From assembly GCA_013823135.1 (NCBI GenBank), contig PNLP01000026.1:25185-89184 (forward strand): 64,000 bases of DNA, read 5' to 3'. Origin of the DNA: Planctomycetaceae bacterium. GTDB taxonomy: Bacteria > Planctomycetota > Planctomycetia > Gemmatales > Gemmataceae. The notes beneath the pieces were generated by a model, which saw only the letters and a list, made by a program, of their open reading frames with translations, made no database searches and had not been told where the DNA came from. Shown in pieces: positions 1 through 7,957 of this stretch. Each line of letters opens with the position of its first letter. Position 1 is the stretch's first letter. A program made the translations under genes and the position numbers.

Positions 1-484
1 GAAGACTCAGTGGTTCGTCGCGAAGCGCGATCTCGAAAGTATTCGTGAGCGCCAGAACCCAGTCACCGGTTTCGGCGAGCGGTTTCTTGGCGGCCTCGGC
101 GAAGTCGAAGTACGCGAGGTTCAGCCCGGTCGGTTCTTCGATCTTCTTGCCCTCGACGCGAATCTTGATGATCGCCGCGTCGAGTTCCGGTTCGACTGCC
201 AGTACCTGGGCCTTCAGTCGCTGACCATCATAAAGGTGAACGACCAGTTCTGATGTGTCAAGCAACTGGCTCGCCACCGTGAGGATGTGGCCGTCCGGAC
301 TGATTATGATTCCAGTGCCGTAGTTATTCAGGCGGGAGAAACCGCCGGCCCCGAACACCTTGACCATTTTCTGGTTGGTCTTTTCGGCCAACTCGTTGAA
401 GGGGTCCGCTGCCCGCACTGGCATCGCCGTGAACGGAACCGCGAGAACCGCCGCCAGTATCAGAGTGCCGTATCGAGTCATCAT
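1..484 (-). CDS. HtrA/trypsin-like protein, catalytic His lost (partial)
   Basis: Only the N-terminal ~161 residues are in the window; the C-terminus runs off at base 1. The start is the double Met at 484/481, followed by a hydrophobic signal peptide ending near PVRAADP, so the protein is probably exported. The segment GTGIIISPDGHILT is the typical strand before the catalytic His of S1C proteases, but the expected T-N-x-H-V is replaced by TVASQLL. The His is therefore absent. The Asp region (ELDAAIIKI) is kept; the Ser motif is out of view. It lies 68 bp downstream of an intact HtrA-type gene on the same strand and is likely co-transcribed. It may be a pseudoprotease or a chaperone-like paralogue. 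Fold assignment is fairly sure; lack of activity is inference. Confidence 0.75.
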   Translation of the reverse strand, partial: MMTRYGTLILAAVLAVPFTAMPVRAADPFNELAEKTNQKMVKVFGAGGFSRLNNYGTGIIISPDGHILTVASQLLDTSELVVHLYDGQRLKAQVLAVEPELDAAIIKIRVEGKKIEEPTGLNLAYFDFAEAAKKPLAETGDWVLALTNTFEIALRDEPLSL

Positions 485-552
485 GGGTGCGTTCGTGGCT
501 GGGGGCTGTTGGGGAGAAGCCCACCCATTGCGATTGGGTGGGCGTTCCATGT

Positions 553-2382
553 TCACTTCTTGCCGAGTGTGTACTTGCTGACGGTCAGAACGGCGTAGCG
601 CTTGTCCTTGAACCGAACTTCGATTCGGTGAGGGAGCTGTTTGCCCTCCACCGCCTTGTAGTCCGAGAAGTACACCTCGCAGGGGTCTTCGCGTTCCTTG
701 TCGGTGAACGTCTCGAAGCCGACGAGGGAATGGTCCTTTAGTGAGAAGAACCATTTCGCCTCGGTCGAGCCGTGTTTCGTCTTCAGCACCGCACAGTCTG
801 TCCGCAGGCTGGTAATGGACTTCGGAGTCGAGCCATCGGCAGGGTACGGATAGAACGGCTCGGTGCCGCCGTGCGCGAACGCTCCTTCAAACCCCTTGGC
901 ACCCACTGTCAGGAACCGGTGCCACTGGTACAGGGCCAGCATCAACCCACCGCTACCGATGGGCTCGGCCTGGAGTCGGCGATCGGTGTCCTTGAGCGGC
1001 GCGAGTTTGTGCTCGATATTCAGCTTGAGGTTCACAATGGGGTCGGCATCCTTCCCCTCGGTGATTTCGAAGCGGAAGTCGCCCTTGCGTTCTCCCATCT
1101 CGTACTTGCCTTCAGCAGTCCACGCACCATTCGTTGCCGCGAAGTCGCCGTGCTTCTTGGCCTCAGCAAGTAGCTTGTCGCGTTCGAGTTCGTTGAAGTA
1201 CCAGTTCGCGTAGCCTTTCTTGGTAACATACATCTTCGCCGCCTCGGAGCTGCCGCCACCCTTCGGGGCGGGCAACTTGGGCATGGGCGGAGGTGGGCCG
1301 TCACCCTTGGGCTGCGTTTCCTTCTCGGTCGCGATGTTTCCCATCAGCCGAACCAACGTCTCACGACGCTCGTTGTTGCGCCGCGTCGTCACGGGAATCC
1401 GCCACTCCTTCGGGAAGATGCCGAGGATGTTCTTGTACTGGTTGGTGCTCGTGACCACACGGCCAGCGAAGTTCAGGAGTTGGTCGCCTTCTTGAATTCC
1501 ACGGCGTTCCGCATCCGATCCGTCGAGCACTTGCTTGACGACCATCTGGGTCAGCGGGGCGTCTTCCGACGCCGTACCAACTGAGGCACCGAGCGTGGCG
1601 TGGTCGGTGTCGATACCTGCGTGCATGTGCCCGAGGAAGTTCTTGATCTGGTTGATCGAGATGGCATACCCAACACCGGAGTTCACGCGGCCACGTTTCT
1701 CGAACGATCCGCGACCGTTAATCCCAATGAGTTCGCCCTGCATGTTGAACAGCGGGCCGCCCGAGTTGCCGGGGTTAATCGACGTTTCGATCTGGATACA
1801 GTCGGTGTACTCCAGCAAGCCTTTTCCTTCGGGCGGCTGGTAGCGGTTCGTGCCACTGATCACGCCGTAGGTCACAGTCGGGGTGAAGTCCATCGCCAGC
1901 GAGAACGGGTTGCCCATCGCCAGCGACCAGTCGCCGATGCGAACCTTGTCGCTATCCCCGAGTTTTACGTACGGGAACGGCTTCCCCTTTTCTTTCGCAA
2001 GCAATTTGATGAGCGAGACGTCGCCAACTTTGTCGGTCCCGACGAGAACGGCATCGTAAAGAATGCCATCAGCGAGCCCGGCCTGCATTAGCGGGCCAGT
2101 TGGCTGAACAACGTGGAAGTTGGTCAGGGCATAGCCGTCCGGCGAGATGACAACACCTGAGCCAACCCCCTGCCCGCCCTGCATACACACAGCGACGACA
2201 GCCGGGAACACTTTCTTGATCGCCGCGATCCGCTGATCCTGGGCGTCGATCACCGTCTTATCGACGTCGATCGGAGCCGCGGCAGCAAAGTTGAAGGCAA
2301 CCGCCGCCACCAGACTGGCCGGGACAGTAATCGCGAGCAGGAGTCGAACACGGGTGAGTGCCCGAAATACGAAACGAGTCAT
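553..2382 (-). CDS. HtrA/Deg-type serine protease with PDZ domain
   Basis: This 609-aa protein has an N-terminal hydrophobic segment (about residues 12-36) that acts as signal or anchor. A trypsin-like domain follows with a complete triad: His90 in GYALTNFHVV, Asp121 in GDVSLIKL and Ser207 in NPGNSGGPL. A PDZ-like region follows (about 270-340; LDGSDAERRGIQEGDQLL). A Pro-rich linker (about 355-380) leads to a C-terminal ~220-residue domain I do not recognise. It should act in the periplasm in protein quality control or in processing a partner encoded nearby. It sits 60 bp after the NPCBM-like gene and 68 bp before a His-less paralogue, so the three form an operon-like set. The extra C-terminal domain is unlike E. 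coli DegP, which has a second PDZ. Confidence 0.88.
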   Translation of the reverse strand: MTRFVFRALTRVRLLLAITVPASLVAAVAFNFAAAAPIDVDKTVIDAQDQRIAAIKKVFPAVVAVCMQGGQGVGSGVVISPDGYALTNFHVVQPTGPLMQAGLADGILYDAVLVGTDKVGDVSLIKLLAKEKGKPFPYVKLGDSDKVRIGDWSLAMGNPFSLAMDFTPTVTYGVISGTNRYQPPEGKGLLEYTDCIQIETSINPGNSGGPLFNMQGELIGINGRGSFEKRGRVNSGVGYAISINQIKNFLGHMHAGIDTDHATLGASVGTASEDAPLTQMVVKQVLDGSDAERRGIQEGDQLLNFAGRVVTSTNQYKNILGIFPKEWRIPVTTRRNNERRETLVRLMGNIATEKETQPKGDGPPPPMPKLPAPKGGGSSEAAKMYVTKKGYANWYFNELERDKLLAEAKKHGDFAATNGAWTAEGKYEMGERKGDFRFEITEGKDADPIVNLKLNIEHKLAPLKDTDRRLQAEPIGSGGLMLALYQWHRFLTVGAKGFEGAFAHGGTEPFYPYPADGSTPKSITSLRTDCAVLKTKHGSTEAKWFFSLKDHSLVGFETFTDKEREDPCEVYFSDYKAVEGKQLPHRIEVRFKDKRYAVLTVSKYTLGKK

Positions 2383-2442
2383 GACGAGATTCCGATGGTA
2401 TTCGGTGTCGCGCTGGGAGTCGGTCGACGTTTGAATCGGAGG

Positions 2443-3681
2443 TCACTTCTGAACACGGGCATCGGCAAGGATCACCCGGTTGCCATTCACAGATAGGTCC
2501 GCGTCCACGATCACGCGGAGTTGCTTCACACCCTTCATGTCGAGGACGATCGGCTTGGCCTTGTCCTTCCGCCGCAGGGTCTCGGTGAAGACAACCTGCC
2601 CGTCCGCCTCGATGGTGACCTTCGCCTCAAGGTTGGCGTCCGGCGAACTCTCCGGCACCCCAACGATGGCCTTGAACTCACGGTAATCGCCGCCAATGTT
2701 GAAGGTCAGTACGGTGTCCGGGGCCACGACAAGCCCCTTCACGAACGTGTCGCCACCGAGTTTCAGAGCCTCGCCCGAGAGGCCATGATCCCGGACGTAC
2801 GGTGCCACGGGGTTCAACCGCAGACCCTTCTCGTCTGCCGGGACGCCGGGCGAATCGACGAGCGGGTCCAGGTCCGAGAGGTAAGCCACGTTCCCTTGGG
2901 CGTAGTCGAACTTCGCAACCCCTGTTGCCGTTGGATACTTGACCACGACACCGGCCACAGTGGTGACGATCAAACCTTCGGGGCTCAACTGTACAGCCTG
3001 CGCAACCAGCGAGTTGCCGAACACGTCGATGACGCGGCAAAGCGTTTGTGGCACCTGTGCGGGTGCAGGTTGCGAAAATACTAGGCCACCCGTTGCCCGT
3101 GACAGCAACAGCGCGTCTTTCCCGCCATCTTCTTTCTCGAAATTCAGTCGGGTTCCCGCGTCGTCGCCGCCGAGGATTGTTCCCTGGACGAAGTTCAAGC
3201 CTTCCGGCTCGCGGACGATGTACAGGTCGCGCTTGCCGCGGTTCCCGAGAACCTTCTTCCAGGCGTCGCGGTTCTTCGGATCCTCGGCTCCACGCATGAT
3301 CGAGAACACCGCACCCAGCGGGAGTTCGATCGCGGGAGCCTGGATGCCGTTCGGAACCGTGAGGAGTTCGGTTTCAACCTTGCGGCCCTTGATGAGGAAC
3401 TTCCCGCAGCGGAAAGTTGAGCCATCAGTGAGTTCGATTTCGTTCGCCCGAACATCCTTGGGCAGCGGTGTCACCTTGCCACCAAGGTCGATGACCACGA
3501 TGTCCTTGCCAGACACCAGAGCTCGGGCTTCACCTGCGAGAATGGTCGCCCCTTGTGCGTCGATCGCGACGAGTTTGCCAACGAGTTTCTTGCCGGCGGT
3601 TGTTGTGATGTCGTCGGCGAGAGCGACCGAGGCAACGAAGGTGATGGCGATGGCAAACACGGTCCGGCAGGTGAACGGCAT
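2443..3681 (-). CDS. Secreted NPCBM/NEW2-like domain protein
   Basis: This 412-aa protein has a signal peptide (MPFTCRTVFAIAITFVASVALA, cleavage near residue 22). The first ~200 residues contain repeated short beta-rich units of the type seen in planctomycete proteins (DITTTAGKKLVGKLVAID; LTDGSTFRCGKFLIKG). The last ~140 residues resemble the NPCBM/NEW2 carbohydrate-binding fold: a YVRDHGLSGEALKLGG stretch, FNIGGDYREFKAIVGV, a V-T-I-E-A-D-G-Q-V strand and a final V-D-A-D-L strand. A sugar- or envelope-binding role is inferred from the fold only. It precedes the protease gene by 60 bp on the same strand. The 138-bp gap upstream (3682-3819) shows nothing obvious. Confidence 0.7.
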   Translation of the reverse strand: MPFTCRTVFAIAITFVASVALADDITTTAGKKLVGKLVAIDAQGATILAGEARALVSGKDIVVIDLGGKVTPLPKDVRANEIELTDGSTFRCGKFLIKGRKVETELLTVPNGIQAPAIELPLGAVFSIMRGAEDPKNRDAWKKVLGNRGKRDLYIVREPEGLNFVQGTILGGDDAGTRLNFEKEDGGKDALLLSRATGGLVFSQPAPAQVPQTLCRVIDVFGNSLVAQAVQLSPEGLIVTTVAGVVVKYPTATGVAKFDYAQGNVAYLSDLDPLVDSPGVPADEKGLRLNPVAPYVRDHGLSGEALKLGGDTFVKGLVVAPDTVLTFNIGGDYREFKAIVGVPESSPDANLEAKVTIEADGQVVFTETLRRKDKAKPIVLDMKGVKQLRVIVDADLSVNGNRVILADARVQK

Positions 3682-3819
3682 GGCCGGTGTCTCACAGGTG
3701 CAGTTGGTCAGAAATCTCGGAGAGGAGTACAGACTTTGGGCGAGCCGGGCACCTCGTGCAAGCGCCCGGGCGGTGGCCGCATGATACGGTCACCGCCCGA
3801 GATCTTCAGTTGCTCCGGA

Positions 3820-4947
3820 TCACTTGTAGCCGTGAATCCGGTTCAGCGACTTGAAGTATTCGTCGATCATCTGCTTGTACTTCAGCGGTTGATCGCGGGT
3901 GATATCATCAACGATCTTGGCCCGCTTCTCCGGCGGCAGGTTGCCCCACTGCTCGGCGATCTGGCGAAGTTGCTTCTCGTCAACCTTGCCCGCACCGCTG
4001 CCACCCATGATCATGCTGTCGGCGGCGTTCTGCGTGGGCTGTGTCTGGTTGCCTGGGCTGTTGCCTGGAGGGCCACCAGGAGGGCCGCCACCTGGGCAGT
4101 TACCACCGTTCGGTGGGCCATCGCCCGAACCAGGCTTGTTCTTGTTTTCCATCTCCTTGATGAGTTCATCGAGACGGAAGACGATCTTCTTCTGGATGTC
4201 CTGGGTCTTCTCGCCGGCACGGGCCAGTTCGAGACGGCGACCGCTGTTATCCATCAACCGCTCGATGTTCGAGAGCGCCTTGGGGTCGGGCGACCAGTTC
4301 TGCATCTCGAAGAACATCAGCGTCGCGACCATCTTGTAACGGTCCGGAGCGTCGGCCACGTCGTCGAGCAGTTTGACGATCGAACCGGTCGCCGGTTCCT
4401 TCCGCATGGTCGCGTGTTCGGAGACGGCCTTGAAGAAGTAGAACGCCGCGGGATCAACCGCCGCTTCGGGGGTAGTGACAGAGTTCAGGGCGTCGAGGGC
4501 TTCCTCGTACACCTTCTTGCTGGCGGCAGCCTTCGCGAAGGCGAGCACGATGTTCGTGCGGAAGAAGCTATCGAGCTTGGCGTCCTTGAGCAGAGCAGGC
4601 GTCTCGGCGGGAGCCGGGGCGTCGTACTTGCGGACGTTCGCCAGGATCGCAGCCGCTTCGGCGTTGCCGAGGGCCAGCGAGTCCGCGGTACGGTCGAGCA
4701 CGGTCTTGGACTCGTCGGCCCAAACCTTGTCGAAGGCGGCCTGATCGAACTTCCCGGACGCCTTCAACCAGGCTTCGGCCTTGGCCTTGGCGGCTTCGGG
4801 GGTAGCCGTCTTCAGGGTGCTGAAGCCGAAGCTGGGCTTCTTGGTTGGTTCGGCAGCCGCGACTGGGGCGGTGTCGATCGCGGTCAGGCCCGTCGAGAGG
4901 ACGGCGGCCGCGAATATCTTGCGAATCACCACGGAAAACCTCCTCAA
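3820..4947 (-). CDS. Secreted Ala-rich protein of unknown function
   Basis: This 375-aa protein has a signal peptide (hydrophobic run at about 10-22, cleavage near PVAAAEP). The body is alpha-helical and Ala/Lys-rich. A Gly/Pro/Asn-rich low-complexity linker (about 275-305, with PPGGPPG repeats) separates it from a C-terminal helical segment (KVDEKQLRQIAEQWGNLPPE) that resembles the short segment ending several planctomycete low-complexity proteins. No catalytic motif is visible and I do not recognise a family. It lies in the long same-strand block downstream of the MoxR/vWA cluster, and its Gly/Pro linker style matches the next gene upstream at 5532-7586, suggesting related roles. The reading frame is clear from length and composition. 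Confidence 0.7.
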   Translation of the reverse strand: MRRFSVVIRKIFAAAVLSTGLTAIDTAPVAAAEPTKKPSFGFSTLKTATPEAAKAKAEAWLKASGKFDQAAFDKVWADESKTVLDRTADSLALGNAEAAAILANVRKYDAPAPAETPALLKDAKLDSFFRTNIVLAFAKAAASKKVYEEALDALNSVTTPEAAVDPAAFYFFKAVSEHATMRKEPATGSIVKLLDDVADAPDRYKMVATLMFFEMQNWSPDPKALSNIERLMDNSGRRLELARAGEKTQDIQKKIVFRLDELIKEMENKNKPGSGDGPPNGGNCPGGGPPGGPPGNSPGNQTQPTQNAADSMIMGGSGAGKVDEKQLRQIAEQWGNLPPEKRAKIVDDITRDQPLKYKQMIDEYFKSLNRIHGYK

Positions 4948-5381
4948 GGAATGATCGGCGTGCCCGGAGAGTTTTGTGTCCCGGCTCGAAACGAGCGTCA
5001 GGATTGTCGTAACAGAAAGACGAGCAGATCGGGAAGAGCTAACTGCTGATCGAGTTTATCTTGTAACTTTCGAGGACACAAGCAGTTATTGGCGAACGGG
5101 GCGCCCCTGAAAATTCCCGGCCGAGCCGAGAAATGATTCCGGCCGACTGGCACACCCTTCTCTGGAACCATTTTACCTGTCTGGAAGAAAGTATATCAGA
5201 GTATTCAGAACTACTTATCATCATATATTTTGTGGTGAAATTCTCTTATCACGATAATCACAAACTGGTCTGGAATCGAGATGAACCCTCAGGAATCGCC
5301 CACAATCATCTGGAAGAAAGATCGTAAGAGTTACACACGCAGTGAGGACATGCAATCGACTGAGGTATGAAAGTGAAATAA

Positions 5382-5424
5382 GGGCACGCGGAGTTCGCGG
5401 ATGAAGCGAGCGATCCGCGTGCCC
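5382..5424. repeat. 11-bp inverted repeat (hairpin)
   Basis: The arms GGGCACGCGGA (5382-5392) and TCCGCGTGCCC (5414-5424) are perfectly complementary, with a 21-nt spacer. It lies 27 bp from the larger hairpin at 5452-5506. The function is unknown; it could add to transcription termination behind the 5532-7586 gene. Confidence 0.7.
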
Positions 5425-5451
5425 TTGCTTCGCTTGAATCTGCACAAAAGC

Positions 5452-5506
5452 GTATCGGGCGGCCAGCAGAGCTCCGTTGCGCGGAGGTCTGCTGGCCGCC
5501 CGATAC
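5452..5506 (-). terminator. Strong hairpin after the 684-aa gene, possible terminator
   Basis: The arms at 5452-5470 and 5488-5506 (GTATCGGGCGGCCAGCAGA and its complement) give a perfect 19-bp stem. It starts 26 nt past the stop codon of the minus-strand gene at 5532-7586. Read on the minus strand it is followed by GCTTTTGTG, a short T-rich tract, so intrinsic termination is plausible. The stem is longer than a usual terminator and may also belong to the repeat families of this genome. Confidence 0.5.
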
Positions 5507-5531
5507 GTTCATCTCAACAGTCACTCGCAAC

Positions 5532-7586
5532 TCACTGGTTCGCCTGGGTGGCGATCTTGTGCAGCATCTCTTGCAGCACCTTCTGGCGGTCGGAGAGTTG
5601 CTTCAGTTCGGCCTGAATGATTGGGTCCTTGGCCTGGGCACCTGGGTCCTGCTTCTCGTGCGAAACCGTCCGCTTGTTGACCTGCTCCTGGAGCGACTTG
5701 ATCAACTTCAACTCGTTGATCAGGTCGATCAACTTCTTGTCCTGTTTGCCGCCTTCCTTCGGTTCACCCGGCTTGCTCTTCGAGTCCTGAAGGTCTTGCT
5801 TGGCCTTCTTCAAAGCTTCCTTCATCATCGTGAGTTGCTCGATGATCTGCTCTTCGATGAGCTGGGTGCCTTCGGATTCGGTCATGCGGCGGCCTTCAAC
5901 CCGGCCTTCATTGAGCCGCTTCTGGACGGCAATCATGTCATTGCGAACTTCAGCCAGCACGCCGGCGAACACGACGGCCGAACCTTCGCCTTCCATCAGC
6001 TTGAGGGTCTTGTCGGCTTCAACAACAATGGCCTGTTCCTTGTCGGCTTCCGACTGCGACTTCTGAACGTCGGCGGTCGTCTTCTGGTTGTTGTTCTTGG
6101 TCACGCCTTCGTGAATCTTCTTGGTGGCTTCGTACACTTCGATCTGCATCCGAAGCATGCGGCCGACGCGTTCTTCGAGGTTCGCGAGGAGCTTTTCCAG
6201 TTCCTTTTCGCGGAGTTGCTTCAGGCGCTTTTCGAGTTCCTTGAGAGCCTTCTCCAGCTTGGCGATGGCCTCGTCCTGCTTCTTGCTGGCGTCTTCGGGC
6301 TTGTTCTTCTTGATGTCGTTTTCAGCACCTTCCTGCTGGGGAACGGCCTGCTGAACGTTTTCCTGTGCGTCGTCCTTCGGCTTCTGCGGGCCACCTGGAG
6401 GGGGCGGTTGACCGCCACCTGGCATTGGCGGGCCACCGGGGCTTGGCTTCGAGGCGCTCGGCGGGCCACCAGCCATCGGCATACCGCTTGGGTCCATTGG
6501 CTTGCCTTCGCCACCAGGCATACCATCTGAAGGCTTCGGATCGCCCTTCCCTTCGCCCTGTGCCTTGCTATCGCTTGGCTTCGGCTCACCCGCCATCGGG
6601 TTCTTCGGGTCCATCCCGCCCATCGGGTTCTTCGGATCCTTGGGATCCATTGGGTTCTTCGGATCCTTGGGATCCATGCCACCCATTGGCTTCGAGTCGC
6701 CACCGGCCTTCGGATCCTTCGGATCGCCACCGGCCTTCGGGGATTCCTTGTCGTCGCCAGCGGGCTTGCCACCCATTGGCATTGGCTTCGGTTCGCCACC
6801 GGCCTTCGGGTCGCCGCTCATCGGGTCGCCCATGCCGGCCTTGTTGTCGCTCTTGTTCTCTTTGGTGTCCGGCTTGGCTTCCGGGTTGGCATCACCGGGC
6901 TTGGTTTCGGGCTTCGGCTCGGCCTTGGGATCCTTCGGCTCGCCCATGCCGCCAGCGCTCGGCGGGGTCTTCGGCTCGGAGCCTGGGAACTTGTTTGCCG
7001 TTTCGGCGGTGCGCTTTGCCAGTTCAGCCTGGTCGCGAGCGATCTTCTCGGGGTCGCCCTTGGGGTTCTCGGTCCGGGCGCGGATGTTCTCCTGATCTCG
7101 CTTGTGCTTCTCGATCTCGGCGATCAGTTCCTTGAGTTCCTTGATCTCGCGCTTGATGCGGTCGGCATCGTCCTCGGTTTCGAGGGTGCGGAGGATCTCG
7201 TCGAGGGCCGCGATGAGCTTCGCGTCCTTGCCGAGGATGTTGTTGAAGTCGCCGCCGGTCGGGTTCGCGTTCCCGAGCCCCTTGACGATCTCCTCGAACA
7301 GGTTCTTCACGCCCTTTTCGTCGGCGATCTTGAGGGCGGCACGCAGAGCCTTGGCGCGTTCCTTCTCGTCCTGGTTGTCGCTCTTCTCCCACCGCTGTGC
7401 GAGGCGGAGCAACTCATCGGCGAACCGTTGGTACAGCTTGGCGTTTTCCTGCTGCGTGCCGCGGATGTCGACCGGCTTGATTTCCGGTGGAGCCTTGGGC
7501 GGCTGCGCGAGCAGCACGGAAGTCAGGGAGAACAAGCCGAATGTGGCCGCGAACGTGAGCGGCATGATCGGCAACCGGCGACTCAT
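5532..7586 (-). CDS. Secreted coiled-coil protein with Lys/Pro/Gly/Met repeats
   Basis: This 684-aa protein has a signal peptide (MSRRLPIMPLTFAATFGLF..., cleavage after VLLAQP near residue 29). Residues ~50-200 are charged and helical. Residues ~200-410 are low complexity, built from units such as DPKDPKNPM and SKAGGEPKPMGG. Residues ~430-684 are strongly predicted coiled coil (KLEKALKELEKRLKQLREKELEKLL and following). No enzymatic motif is visible. A structural or scaffolding role in the envelope is inferred only from composition. It lies downstream of the MoxR/vWA genes on the same strand and is followed by a strong hairpin. The internal repeats may vary between strains. Confidence 0.75.
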   Translation of the reverse strand: MSRRLPIMPLTFAATFGLFSLTSVLLAQPPKAPPEIKPVDIRGTQQENAKLYQRFADELLRLAQRWEKSDNQDEKERAKALRAALKIADEKGVKNLFEEIVKGLGNANPTGGDFNNILGKDAKLIAALDEILRTLETEDDADRIKREIKELKELIAEIEKHKRDQENIRARTENPKGDPEKIARDQAELAKRTAETANKFPGSEPKTPPSAGGMGEPKDPKAEPKPETKPGDANPEAKPDTKENKSDNKAGMGDPMSGDPKAGGEPKPMPMGGKPAGDDKESPKAGGDPKDPKAGGDSKPMGGMDPKDPKNPMDPKDPKNPMGGMDPKNPMAGEPKPSDSKAQGEGKGDPKPSDGMPGGEGKPMDPSGMPMAGGPPSASKPSPGGPPMPGGGQPPPPGGPQKPKDDAQENVQQAVPQQEGAENDIKKNKPEDASKKQDEAIAKLEKALKELEKRLKQLREKELEKLLANLEERVGRMLRMQIEVYEATKKIHEGVTKNNNQKTTADVQKSQSEADKEQAIVVEADKTLKLMEGEGSAVVFAGVLAEVRNDMIAVQKRLNEGRVEGRRMTESEGTQLIEEQIIEQLTMMKEALKKAKQDLQDSKSKPGEPKEGGKQDKKLIDLINELKLIKSLQEQVNKRTVSHEKQDPGAQAKDPIIQAELKQLSDRQKVLQEMLHKIATQANQ

Positions 7587-7957
7587 GGGAACATCCTCCG
7601 GAACGGGGCACTGTCTCTCAGGCTGCCATTCTGACGATTCAGTAAGGCCGATCCAACCGCGAACGGGGAAAAACCGGGTGTCGGAAGAGCTTCGTTACAC
7701 TGACGTTACGGATGAGTGACAAAACGATGTTGTCAGCCGATGTCGGAACGCAAGTTCCGGATGGGATTAAGTTTATCGTGGAAGTAGGAATACAATCGGA
7801 ACCCGATCGCAAGCGAGGAGCACAGTGGAACCTTGTAGCCGTTCGGGCATTACTCAAGGTTCGGGGTTAGCGTTGTGTGTGGTCGGAGCCCGAGCGCCAA
7901 GCGAGGTAAAGCTCGACCCTCGCTTGGCGCTCGGGCTCCGACGAACACCCAAACCCG
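7587..7957. other. 371-bp intergenic region with a 24-bp hairpin
   Basis: No gene is supported here. The region separates the 1147-aa membrane protein gene (ends 7958) from the coiled-coil gene (starts 7586), both on the minus strand. It holds the inverted repeat at 7882-7942 and about 290 bp that could carry the promoter of the 7586 gene. I see no promoter clear enough to assign. Confidence 0.55.
7882..7942. repeat. 24-bp perfect inverted repeat after the 1147-aa gene
   Basis: The arms at 7882-7905 and 7919-7942 are perfectly complementary (they begin GTCGGAGCCCGAGCGCC), with a 13-nt loop. The element begins 15 nt beyond the stop codon of the minus-strand gene at 7958. The minus-strand side lacks a clear T tract. 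It may act as a terminator or RNA 3'-end stabiliser, or be one of the dispersed palindromes. Confidence 0.75.

Larger units (their letters stand above)
4948..5531. other. 584-bp intergenic region, AT-rich, with repeats
   Basis: No convincing gene is present. The part around 5160-5340 is markedly more AT-rich than the surroundings and would be the upstream region of the minus-strand gene starting at 4947. The heptamer TCTGGAA occurs four times in direct orientation (5161, 5180, 5269, 5309), two of them as the 12-mer TCTGGAAGAAAG (5180 and 5309). Two hairpins occupy 5382-5424 and 5452-5506. Short open frames here have no coding character. Confidence 0.6.

Noticed and set aside
3553..5049. Plus-strand frame of 498 codons across two minus-strand genes and their gap
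   Set aside because: It runs across the stops of secreted minus-strand proteins; Arg/Val-rich composition typical of antisense shadows.
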